Positions 52,301-62,720 of a stretch of 64,000 nt of DNA are shown piece after piece (position 1 is the stretch's first letter; each line of letters begins with the position of its first letter). Origin of the DNA: Pelargonium tetragonum (Eukaryota > Streptophyta > Magnoliopsida > Geraniales > Geraniaceae). The DNA lies in NCBI GenBank assembly GCA_036897445.1, contig JAYMTL010000021.1:113656-177655 (forward strand), written 5' to 3'. The notes under the pieces were generated by a model that saw only the letters and a list, made by a program, of their open reading frames with translations, had not been told where the DNA came from and did no database searches. The position numbers were made by a program, and so were the translations under genes.

Positions 52301-55112
52301 GTTTATTAAAAAAGGAAACTCTACTTTTTATGTATCCTGGATGGGTTACTTTACATGAAAAACATGAAAAGTTATTTAAGGAGGATACGGGCTGCTCGAG
52401 AGCTAACCCCAGATTTTATATAAAGAGCCTCCTTGTGTGACTTTTAAGTCTGGTATCTAACTCGACCCTAAAATGACGGGGTTTTCGGGTTGGTAAGGTA
52501 AAGAAAGTACTTTATACCTATTAAGCAAACCCTTTTTGAAGGAGACCCAAAAAAGACTTTAACACCACATAGAGCTAAGCTTAACGGATTCTTCTTGAGT
52601 TAGAAATTGTATTTTTAATCATTGCAGGATAATCTTAAACTAGGAAGCCCCCCCTATATTTATTCTAAGGACTCTTTTAGTGCGGGCCTTCTTAGCTTAG
52701 GACTAGTCGCACAATACCAAAACTCGATCCGAAGTCAATTTATAAGGAAGAAGGGCTCTCTATAGAGTCGAAACTGTGACTTCATATTAGTGCTTTCCTA
52801 TGACCTATAAGGGGCTTTCCTAGTTCTATTCTAAAACCTATACTTCAAGTCATTTCTCTCGAGGAGAGCGCCCCCCCTTCTATTTAGATAGTACTAGGTC
52901 CTCTTTTTGTAAGGTTTCAAAGGTAAACTTTCCTCGGATATATTTGAGTTCAAAAGCGTTGCCAGTAGCAAAAACTCCTATAAAAACAGCGAGGGAGTAA
53001 CCTCGTGTAAACTAAAAAATTATAATCAAAAAGTTTTTCAAGCTATTGTGAACATGTTCGAAAAGGTTTTTGATCTCTCCTAAGTTGGTTATAGTATAGT
53101 CTTTATTTACGGGTATTCCTCCTCTTATAAATAGAAATGAAATAGAGAAGCTTGGACTTGACCGTTTTTTAAGAAAATTTCTTTTTCAAGTAAGTAGCGG
53201 GTCTCTTTTTCTTTGCAGTCTACTCTTTCGACAAAAGGTCCTCTTCTAACTCAACCTTATTTAGTCGGTAATTTAGGATAACTAAAAAAACTTTGAAAAA
53301 GACTTGTATGTAATGAAAATCACTTAAATAAAAGCTCTGTAGTAATTGTACCCAAGCTCTGGGATTCCCCTCTTTTTGAAATACAACTAAATTAAAAGTA
53401 CTTTATGCCTAAGTTAAGTAAGGGAAGAGTAGTCTACTAAAAGTCTCTTTTTGTATGCGGGTATGTTACTTTATAGAGATAGAGCCTCTTGTTCTGCTCG
53501 TGAAGTTCCGTGGGATTAATACACTTTTGGTTTTGGGGCACCTCAAAAAGAGCTTTCTGTTTCAACTAAGCAAGGCTTAGACTCTAGAACTAGAAAGGTA
53601 GCGGTGTAAGTAATTGCCTTAGGTGTTCCGTTGATCTTATTAGGTATGCTTTTACTAAACTCAAATTCAAGACATTCATAGATGGAAGGCGGGCATTTTT
53701 CTATTTGATGGGCCCTTAACAGATCCTGTAAGTTATATAAAACGTATAGTAGAACTAGAAGTTTCTACACAAAAATACCTGTACAGACATAAGGACTCTT
53801 TCTTAATAAATACTTAACGGCTTTTGCTAAACTCGAGTAGTTTACAAACTTCCTTGAGGAAAGTACACTCAGCCCCGTGTCGAGGAATCCCGAATTCTAA
53901 CTTATAACGATATTACACCCCCTTTTCTTTTAAAGTTTTTTCAACTTCACAAGGGAAACCTTAGTTATTTACTAGATCTGAGGGCACTAGAATAAAACGG
54001 GGTACAAAAAGTAATAAGTTTTAGTTAAGAAAAGTCGCATTGAGCAATGAATACAAAGCTTACATTTTCATCGCGTAGATTCGATCTTTGACTTTCTTTA
54101 TATTTATATGAGAAGTTAGTCTTTTCCGTGCTGTGTATAAGGCACAAGGATTGCTAATAAACACAAAACACTGAAGACTATCACTCAAAGAGTACTTTTT
54201 CATTTTTAGAGTAAGATTTTCTTTTCCATAGTTCAAAGCTCTTGTTTGATACTTAAAAAAGAGTCGCCCTGCGTAGTCTTTTCCCTTTTAATAAGCTGGA
54301 GCTATATATTGATAGAGCTACTCTGCACGTAGATATTTATAACTAATCCGGGAGAGCCTTTCTGCAACTTTTATAAAAATTTCCGACATATGTATAGATT
54401 TTAGTGTTAAGGGCGAAGTTCCCAGCTAGGTTGTGTATTTAATTTTAAGACAAATTAAGTACAGGTTTAACTAATAAAGAGGACCCTAATTAAGGAAGCA
54501 CGGTTGAAGTTTACCTAACCTTGAGCTAAAGGAATCTATAAAATACAAAGAGAACCCCTGACTTTTGCAGGGTATTCCCTAAACGAAGGCACTTAGTAAG
54601 CAATACTTTAGGATAAGATAAAAAGAACAAAGCTTTATTTCCTAGGGATTGACTTTCATATTCATAGGAGATGCCTTTTCGGTCCCGTTATACTGAAGAG
54701 AGGGGTCACTTTCAAGTAAGAGACATACTCACGATTTTTTGCTATGTAAATTCTTATTAGTTATCTGGGAATCTCATAAACTTCTTATTAATGAGTTCCT
54801 TAAGATTCTGTTAAATAGGAATATAGAAAAAGTCTCTTAATATACTGCCGAGTCATTATATGGAATATATCAGAATTGTCAAAAAGGGGGCTTCCTTACT
54901 TTAGTTAAAGCGATAAGAATTCCAAGCTAGCTTCAGGGGGATGAAAACAATCACTTAGATAAAGAAGAGTTGATTCGTGAAATAAGGAAATGCGTTACTC
55001 TACTCCTCAATGTAAAATTAGGAAGCGAAAAGTTTAAGAGGTTTTTATTTAGTTAACTTTTTTTTAGTCTAAATTCAGGCAAATCCATGTTCATTTGAAA
55101 AAGAAGCCGTCG
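40396..55112. other. AT-rich background, no gene seen
   Basis: This is the longest featureless stretch, nearly 15 kb. Frames of 62-90 codons (40641-40883, 46658-46864, 46915-47106, 47411-47623, 49247-49444, 49777-49980, 51708-51980) lie on both strands with no recognisable protein. The CCTTGT/ACAAGG motif recurs throughout. No repeat island of the dispersed family could be confirmed here. A weakly similar TAGTAATAG-rich patch at about 48690-48725 is too simple to count. Confidence 0.55.
52353..52370. repeat. Perfect tandem duplication of ACATGAAAA
   Basis: Two 9-base units are directly adjacent. A small local duplication with no further copies. Confidence 0.6.
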
Positions 55113-58100
55113 GTTCGATTCGAGTCAATTTGCAGTTAAGTTCATGTAAAAGAAATGGAAAACTTAGGATCTGGGATTCATTTAATAATAAAGAGTAAGC
55201 TATTATCCAGTTATGAAACTCCGGTATAAGTACAGTATAAATGCGCTACCCTAGTATCTGTCCATTAAGACCCTAGATTTTTGTGTTAAAGCACAAACGT
55301 GGTGGGAATACCCGGGTTCAGATCCGTTCAGAGTCAGGGCTTAATTTGGGTATTAATAAAAGCAGGGGTTTAGAAAGTCCTTTTTGTACTTATCCGAGTC
55401 TTTCTGAAATCTACGAATCCGAGCAAGAAAAACTTATAACAGAAAGGACTCCTAGAAAGTCCTGGGTAAAGTGGGGTTGGGCATGCCCGCAGCTAAAATA
55501 AGTTTACAAATCGGGATCCAAAAGAGTTTGGTACAAACTTAATCGAGGATTTTTTTGCTTCCTAGTTATAAGATTGAGGGTTTATCTCTCTTTTGATCTG
55601 AAAGCGAGTAAAAGTATTTGAATTTAGATAACATATTCCCCTGTTGAAACTCTAAAATTCTATGTTAAATCGCACGTCAAGTATACCCAAGAGATAGGGT
55701 TCAAATCGAGTGGAAGACGGCTCTTATTATAAATTATTCTTGATCGCATTATGTTTCCTCTTTACCGTACTGAATACCTTAAAAGTTTTATTCTTTGAAG
55801 CAATCGAATTTCCAAAGCAAGTGAGAACTCTGGGGCTCCTCTTGCACTGAGGGAATGCCCTAGAGGAAAGAGGCCTAGTTCATGATTCTTTACAACTCTA
55901 ATATATTATATTACGGAATTCCAACGGATAATATTTCATTTTTGTTTTTCTATTAAAATCAGGGGTCCCTAAAAAGGAAAGCGTAACCTGGCTCCGGGCT
56001 TGTCCCTAAGAATAGCTTTTTATATCCTACTCAGCGTGCTTAACTAGATAGGTAGATTGGAAATACAGTCATATTAAGTAAAGAATTTCTTTTGGTAAGT
56101 CTTGGGGAGGTTATATTTATTTAAAAGTAGCACTTGCGGGGTCATAGTTTAAAAATAAAACAACTTTTTCTTGATTTCAATAAAGTCCAGATAGAGTCGA
56201 AATTCTTTGCGCCGGTGAGGAAAAGAAAAAGAATCCGCTTCAGTATAATATAGTAAGCCCCTGACTAAAGTCAAAACCCAGAAGTGAAGTTAATTAGTTC
56301 TGCGTGATAAACCCGAAACTTAGAAACTCCCGAACAACTCGATCAGGATATGCCTCTACTACATACAGGAACGCTTCTCTAGGTTCAATGTTTACTAATT
56401 TAAAGTTGTAACTTTTGATGCCTATTAAAATTTTTATGGATTCTCCCCTTTGATATTAAGCAGAGCTTGCAGATAGAGTTAAAACTCATTCTGTATACCT
56501 CCCTACCGAGACGTGTAGAAAACGCTTGACCCAAAATTCCCTGGATTAAAGAAAACCCTTTTCTGTAAAGTACTTTTCCCCTTTTGTGAATGTTTAAAAC
56601 CTTTAAAAAATTCATTAAAAAGTACGTAAAATCCAATTAGTATACAACTCTTACCACCTTCAAGAGAGCTGGGGTGCTATCCTAGGATGTTTTCTATTTT
56701 CCAAAGCACTTTTATCAGGCTTTCGCGACATAAAGTAAGAGGTTAGTAAATCCGGGACACCCCTTGTTTCTGGGTTGATATCACGTATCTTTGGTGGGTC
56801 TCTTTACTCCCAAAAGTCTTTCCTTTTTTATAAGCACTCTATAGGGTTTCAATACAATTGTAGTATACTTCACAAGAGTTTTACAAAGCTAGGCGAGCCC
56901 TCGCGCGCTTAAACTTCGAGTTAAATTTATGCCTAAAGAATATCCAAGAAGCTCCTTAAAAGGCATTCAAAATACCTTTATTTTGAAAGTTACATAATAG
57001 GAGAAGTTATCTATGAGCACGAAAATCTTTATTTTCATGATTCTTAACGAAACCATTAAAGTAGGAACTAGTTCATATGACAATACATAGACTCATTTAT
57101 CTTGCACTTCAACGGAAACTCTACTCTCGCCAAAGTTTATAACCTAATAGCAATAAACTATCTTGGGACTACTACTACAAAGCTCAAAACTTCTTTCTTA
57201 TATAAGCAAGAGCCTGTAAGCACACACTTTAAAAATTTTTTAAGCTAAAGCAGGGCGTCAGCTCAAAAAGTAGAGTTGCTCTATTTAGGGTTTTTTTAAA
57301 GATACAAAATATTCCATTAACCGGGATTTCCTAGTAAAAAGCCGAGAGCCGGGTCTAGTCAAAGGGGTTTTAAACTAGATTAGAGCAAATAGTAGCATAG
57401 ATTCAAAGCGGGTACTCTTAGACACAAGTAAATAGAATACATTTTTCTCAACCGGGTTCCTTTTTTCCAAGACTCTAAAACTTGAGTGCATTTACTGGAA
57501 ACAAAGGACTTTAGCCTCAGGGCTTTTTGTAACTCAAATTATTTCTTGATCTTAAACTTATAGGGAATCTTGGTCCCGTTGAATCAAACGAAAAAGGATC
57601 TTTAAATCCTTTCTACTTTAAACTCCTCCTGTAATACAGTTATGGGTTTGCCTTAAAAAAGTTAAAGAATCAAAAACAACCTTGTAATATTATATCAAGG
57701 GAAAGTTTCTCTTTTTCTATAGTACACAACTCAAAATCTGAGCCTTCCCATTTCCTACAGCTCTCTAAAATCATCTTTATCCTAATATTTGTCAAACCTA
57801 TTTAAGTCTTTCTATCTCAAAGAGGAATATCCGGGACTAAAAAAGCTTAGGACTCCCCCTTTAAAATAGAGTTTTCTTTACTTGCTTAAAAATATACAGG
57901 AACCCCCTCTCCTCTCATTCTTAAATAGAAACCTTGGGCTTAAACCCACTAGCTCGGATACTCTAAAACAAGCAGAACATGAAGACCCCACTTTTGTAAG
58001 TCCTTCCCCTGGCTTTTAATCTTTATCGCAAACAAGTATTACTCCAAATCCTAGCGTTCTATTAACTCTTATACTTTATTTGCTATATTTTATTACCTTA

Positions 58101-58587
58101 TACTCCCAAAATCTCAAGAATCCGAAACGGAATAACTTGCGTGTAAGAAAAGTAGCACCCTACTAGACTGGTAAAGCACTTTAAGTAGAGATCTATTAAA
58201 AATTTTTTTAGGTAAAAGCAAGGACTCAAGAGCAAGGATGCTTTAGGTTCAAACCCTGTACATTTTAAGTTACAAGCTTTTAAAGGTATAGGATCCTATG
58301 GAACCGCCTTAAAAAAATATACTTGAGCTTTACCCAAACTCCCTAATTAAAATTGAAGTTTTGTGTTAGAAGTTTTGTGTTAATCGAATCGCTTTAATTA
58401 ACAAGTGCCTTGATAAAGAGAGCTAGAGTCCTAAGGGTTAATAGCACACGCATAAGCACAGAAGTAAGAAAACTTAAATTCTTCTTTTGTGTAAGAGTTT
58501 TTCTAATAATTTATAAGGTCCTGAGTCTTAACCGTGTGTTAGGGGGAAAAAGCTCACATAAGCCCGGGAATTCCGTGGGTTCAACTC
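55113..58587 (+). other. Cluster of tRNA-type B-box matches; otherwise no gene
   Basis: Exact GTTCRANNC matches on one strand lie at 55113-55121, 55699-55707, 58247-58255 and 58579-58587, with a one-mismatch site at 55316-55324. About one exact match per 11 kb per strand is expected. Around 55285 and 55670 the sequences before the box are alike (TGTTAAA, GCAC, ATACCC, GGGTTCARATC in order), suggesting copies of one decayed unit. At 58199-58266 an AAAATTT/ACATTTT acceptor (6 of 7) and a TTAGG/CCTGT T-stem (4 of 5, one wobble) can be drawn, but the D-arm does not match the consensus. The 72-codon frame at 55283-55501 runs through the cluster and is not called a gene. Confidence 0.3.
58355..58382. 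repeat. Perfect tandem duplication of GAAGTTTTGTGTTA
   Basis: Two adjacent 14-base units (58355-58368 and 58369-58382). TTTTGTGTTA also occurs at about 55279-55288, where TTTGTG and CACAAA form a six-base-pair hairpin. Confidence 0.65.
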
Positions 58588-58599
58588 CTATCCTATAAT
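58511..58599 (+). other. tRNA-like sequence, degenerate
   Basis: TTATAAG (58511-58517) pairs with CCTATAA (58592-58598) at six of seven positions. The single mismatch is A opposite C, as a G-to-A change would leave. GTGGG (58575-58579) and CCTAT (58587-58591) form a five-pair T-stem with two G-T wobbles round a TTCAACT loop. The total length suits a class II tRNA. No convincing D-arm or anticodon arm is visible; the best central stem is TGTG/CACA with a very large loop. It may be a mutated tRNA gene, a tRNA-derived repeat, or chance. Confidence 0.25.
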
Positions 58600-60318
58600 A
58601 ATTCCCCACACTATTTTTCGGGATAGCTTTAGAATACCTAATTTTGAGGGGCCCTCTCAGAAAAGGGAAATAAAAATTTCTATACCCTCGTTAGAGTAAC
58701 CTGCCTTGTCAAAGCTTAATTAAGGATAATGATATGGGTTTACCGGATTACGGTAATTGGAATACTTATATTATAAAAAGTAGGGCTTCATTTATAAAAA
58801 TATAAAGAAGCACCTGCATTAATAAGTAGCACCTTCGGCAGAGCTAGAAAGCTTTGAATATTCCATGTCGAAAAAGCCTCGTGTGCTTGTAAAAAAAAAA
58901 TTTCTACCAAAAACCCGGGATTCTATCTACTTCTACCCTCCTTTTTACTACCTTATTCAAAAGGTTAACCCTATTGTTGTACGTGAATTAAACTATTCCT
59001 TTTTATTAGAGATTCTAAGAAGACTGGGGCTCTTTCAATCCTTATGTAAATAAAAATAGCGGTTTTACAGGATTCTCTACGAGCTTTTCTGAGAACAAAG
59101 TCCTTTTTCTTACTAATTAAATTGAAAGAACTATACTGAAATTGGCTTGTGATTTCTTCAACATTTACTAAAGGAAAGCTTTTTCTAGGAACTTAGTTGG
59201 CATGCTAAGTACATCTAATACTTAACGAAAGCGGGCGCTTCTACTATAACCCCGTTAAATTCCTTTTCTTCTAGATGGCTTCCCTAGGTTCTTTTATCTA
59301 CTCCAAATAAGTATTCTAGCACCTTTAGGGTTTATTTTATATTAAGCCGCCTCCTTCATAAAGTACTAACAAGGAGCTCCTTGACTAAAAATAAGGGCAC
59401 TCTCTCTCGTGTATGAGCTTAAGTATGTAATAACTACAAAAAGGGTTCTCTATTAAATACTTGGTTACTAATTTATTGACTTATTGGCATGCTTTCTCTA
59501 AAAAGAGGAAACTCTTTTTATACGCATGTTTATTATCATACTCCGGGATCCCTGTGGGATTCCTTTTGATGGAAGAGCTCCTTTCTGATTCTTCTTACCT
59601 TGCACGCAACAGCTATTCCTTGTAAAAGAAATTTCTAATAATGAAAATTCCCGGAAAAAGGTTTACTTGAGCCCCCTTTTTGCGATAGATTTGAAAATAA
59701 GCCACTTTTCCATTCCTTGTCATATAATATACAACCTACTCATGTAACATTTTCCTTGACACGAGCTTGAACCTACACACAGGTCTAAAACAAGCTAAGC
59801 TTACTTGGAATTCATCAAGCCGCTTTATTTAATACTAACATAAAATTGTAACGTATGCTTTACCTAAAAAGGAGTCTTTTACTATCTATATATATCAGCG
59901 ACTTATTCTATATAAATAAAAGAGAAACACCCCGACCCCTCTATTTATGATTATGGTATTCCCTATCTTAGTATCTTATTAGGAGTTGGTATAGATATTA
60001 TTTTTATAATCGCAATATAGTCCTGTAGATAGAACATAAGTGCTTTCCTACTTGTCACTTTAATAACGAATCTTTACTGGAAACTCCTCCGTAAGCTAAG
60101 GGTTACCCAAAACACTTGTAATCTCCAGGGTAAGTTTATCCTTTCTATACTAACTATACATCTCAAAATAGAGACTTAGATGCCTACCTTCTTAAGTATA
60201 ATATTAGCTAGGAAACTCTTCTATAGCTCCTTACTCCTTTAGAAAACTCCCCGGGGGTTTAATCTTTCTATTTGTCTTTATCGCTAAATGATTAAATTCC
60301 TTAGGTCTTCCCTGCAAA
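58600..60318. other. AT-rich background, no gene seen
   Basis: A 62-codon frame (58865-59053) contains a run of ten A and no recognisable protein. ACAAGG at 59369-59374 is followed by AGCTCC. From about 59880 the plus strand becomes pyrimidine-rich, leading into the repeat at 60319. Confidence 0.5.
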
Positions 60319-60431
60319 TTAGAATTCTAGAGAGGCAGATCTGTTAAGAAAATCGAGAGCCGATTCCTAGTTTTAGCCTTAGCTTTTAGAACCCTCTGCA
60401 TTTACCTTTTATAGACCCCTTAGTTACTTAA
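60319..60431 (+). repeat. Dispersed-repeat copy, homologous to 18625-18745
   Basis: AATTCTAGAG, then TTAAGAAAATCGAGAG, then GATTCCTAGTTTTAGCC and TTAGCTTTTAGA. All match 18630-18695 in the same order with few changes, and CCCTCT and CCCCTTA follow in both. It lies about 240 bases upstream of the transposase-like stretch at 60668 and may belong to the same element, although the copy at 18.6 kb has no such stretch after it. Confidence 0.6.
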
Positions 60432-60667
60432 AGAGATTTGAGTACTTTTTTATTACAAGAGTTTCTTCCTGCATTACTTTGACAAAGCCAAAAAACTTGG
60501 GTAATAATACTTGCATGTAAGATTAGCTACGCTAAGGGTATTAAGGAAATCCTTGCTTGATGGACTGCCCTCAGGAGTAAAGAGCAGGACTTGCATAAAA
60601 AAAAGCAATCCCACTTGGTAGAGTCGCTTGGAGGGTTTTTTTCTTTTATTTAATTGTATTTCACTAA

Positions 60668-61004
60668 GATAAATCTATCCTAAACGGCATACCTCAAGCC
60701 TTTTTGGAGCGCTTTATTATTCTCAATATAGTTTATAGTAGGGCCTCCAGAAGTCACTACGACGTACTCCAACTTAGCGCAATACTGAAGCAGCTAAAAC
60801 AGAAGGGCTGCTCTACCAGTTCAATTTCAAGGGTATCCAAACTAGGACTAATAGGAAAGACTCTAACTTCTATATACCTATTACTTATAAAGACTCTATA
60901 GAATAAGAAAAGACTAGGAAACTATATGAACTAATACCAAAAAGTATCCTAGCTACAGGTAATGTAATTAAGAATACCCATAAGAAGCGTAAGGAGAAGA
61001 TTTT
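60668..61004 (+). pseudogene. Possible Tc1/mariner-like transposase N-terminal remnant
   Basis: The stretch is open from 60668 to a TAG at 60899-60901 (77 codons; the first usable start is TTG at 60704), then continues in the same frame through four further stops to about 61020. The C-terminal part of the open stretch reads KLGLIGKTLTS and ends LLLIKTL, which could derive from the S-x-GRPxxLT linker between the helix-turn-helix motifs of Tc1/mariner transposases. SVRRRF about 35 codons later could derive from the second motif (TVRRRL). No catalytic D, D or E is present. DNA at 60951-61004 (AGCTACAGGTAAT...CATAAGAAG...AAGGAGAAG) aligns with 62271-62320, so the two islands overlap in one element. 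The family call is inference, and an unrelated decayed gene is equally possible. Confidence 0.35.
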
Positions 61005-62239
61005 CTATTATTTTGTTTGTACTATATTGTTTAGGAGTTTGATCTTGGAATCCCTTAGGCTTTTTAGTAGTCAGTACACTATCTATTTAAATAAGGTAGC
61101 TCCTTGTTAATGTTAATAGGATTTCCTATATAGAATAGAAACAGGTAAAGTACTAGCTCTTTATTTAGTAGGGGTTTTTGCCCCCGGGGTAAACTGCCAC
61201 AGTTCCTAAAAAAACTTTATAAAGATTGAGACTCTAGGGGATTTAAAAGAGAAATAAAGAGAGTGGAGCTCAGTTCATTTTTATACAGAAGAATCAGACT
61301 AAACTTATAAGTAGTGCTTAGTTTTGAGTTGATTTAATAAAGCTTTTCTTTAGAGTAAGTAAGAAGTATAGTAAGTTTGATTTCATCTCCTCGTTAGTAG
61401 CTTAGAAAGAATAGACAGTGAAAGCGCTAGATGCGTTAGAAAAGGCTCGCAGTACTTCTTTACGAACCCCGGTAAAGTATAGGGAGGAGTCCAAGAGAAG
61501 AATCCCGTAAATGTATACAAGCTCGGTTGCCTTATTCTTCTTATATTGTGTCTGTGTTTTAAGTAAGGCAAAAGCCAAAGTAGTTCAATCAGTTCCTTGA
61601 TCGACGTTCGATTCGCAAGTAACTTAGTCTAAATAGGCCCTTAGAATCTAGTAAATACTAAGAAAAACAAAGGGAATCTTGACGAAGCCCTTTGGTACAA
61701 AAAAAGCTTAAGAGACCTCTAAACTCGTTATTCTAGGTAATAAGAAATTGGTTTTCTAATGAATCTAGATTTGCTGTAACTCCGTTTTATCGAAACTTTT
61801 TGACTTAAAAATGTATAATAAAAGTAAAGGGGCAACCCGTACAGGCTTTTTATAAAAATATAGAGCTAGGGGATAATCTTGTTGTTTCCTGGCTTTCTAG
61901 GTTTCCAATTCCAACGATAATACAGATGTTAGGGAATAAACTTAAGCTAAAGTAATGAAGTCAAATTCCTGTTGTTCTTATTACCCTTATTCAAGTCCCA
62001 AGTTAATAAGGAAACAAAACTCCTTTCTTCTCAGACTTGAGAAATTCAGGAATAAGGGAAGGGCTAAGAGGGCCCGGCTAATCGTATAGGGTTTTTTGGT
62101 TTAGTTCTTAATTCGTATTTGTTAGTCTTTTTTGAGAGTCTTTCCTTTTGATGTAAATGGGTCTTTTTAAGATAATACAAGTTCTAGAAGTTTTAGTTAA
62201 ATTAGCTCTTAAGTAAAGGAATAAGAGAATTCTAGCTCT
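61005..62239. other. AT-rich background, no gene seen
   Basis: One 62-codon minus-strand frame (61383-61571) without recognisable features. A GTTCGATTC match at about 61606 has no tRNA fold. Nothing else is seen. Confidence 0.5.
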
Positions 62240-62286
62240 AAGTAAGGAGGGTTCTGGTGATATAGAGTGTAGCAGCTCCCGGTATC

Positions 62287-62439
62287 ATGAAGGGTCCGCA
62301 TAAGAAGATGAAGGAAGGTCTTAAGATTTTGAAAGAAGTAGGGACGCAGAAAAGAGTTATTACAAAGACTGAGGTAGGTCTAGCTGTTAAGAGAAGGATA
62401 CCGATACAGAGTAAGAAACAGGTTAAGGAGGAAATATGA
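62287..62439 (+). pseudogene. 50-codon Lys-rich frame in repeat island, possible transposase remnant
   Basis: ATG to TGA, 50 codons, starting MKGPHKKMKEGLK and ending KKQVKEEI. The upstream frame is open for seven further codons from a TAG, and AAGGAGG lies at about 62243-62250, too far upstream to act as a ribosome site. Lys and Glu dominate. The KKMKEGLK segment followed 16 residues later by GLAVKRR vaguely recalls the region between the second helix-turn-helix and the first catalytic Asp of Tc1/mariner transposases. The usual Trp and Asp residues are absent. Related DNA occurs at 60951-61004, 26860-26885 and, inverted, 39855-39890. It is followed 40 bases on by the conserved repeat box. 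I call it a remnant, with family assignment uncertain. Confidence 0.35.
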
Positions 62440-62469
62440 ATTAGAGGTCTTTCTATCTGTTATGTATGT

Positions 62470-62720
62470 ACTATCTTGTATACTACCCGCCTCCTCCGCT
62501 ACGCTGCAGAAGAGTGGTGTATAATTTATTTACTAGGGCTCGCCCCTCTCTATAGCAGTAACAAACTAAAACAAGAGAAATCCCCCTTAAAAGTACTACT
62601 ATACTGGATTCAATTATCTATTACAAAATGAATTATTAACTACCCATATAATAGAACCTAATAGCTAAATATCTGCATAATATTTTTGTAACTATTTATA
62701 CTTACTATATATAGATAGAT
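62470..62720 (+). repeat. Repeat 3' box, best-preserved copy
   Basis: TATACTACCC, then CCTCCGCTACGCTGCAG (62492-62508), CTATAGCAGTAACAAACTAA (from 62550) and AATCCCCCTTAAAAG (62579-62593), with an AT-rich tail containing ATTAACTACC. Parts recur at 9376-9490, 26690-26810, 27185-27390 and 38293-38375, and inverted at 36797-36850. The GC-rich core with CTACGCTGCAG stands out from the background. It may be a terminal or subterminal part of a mobile element. No clean terminal inverted repeat or target duplication was found. Confidence 0.6.
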
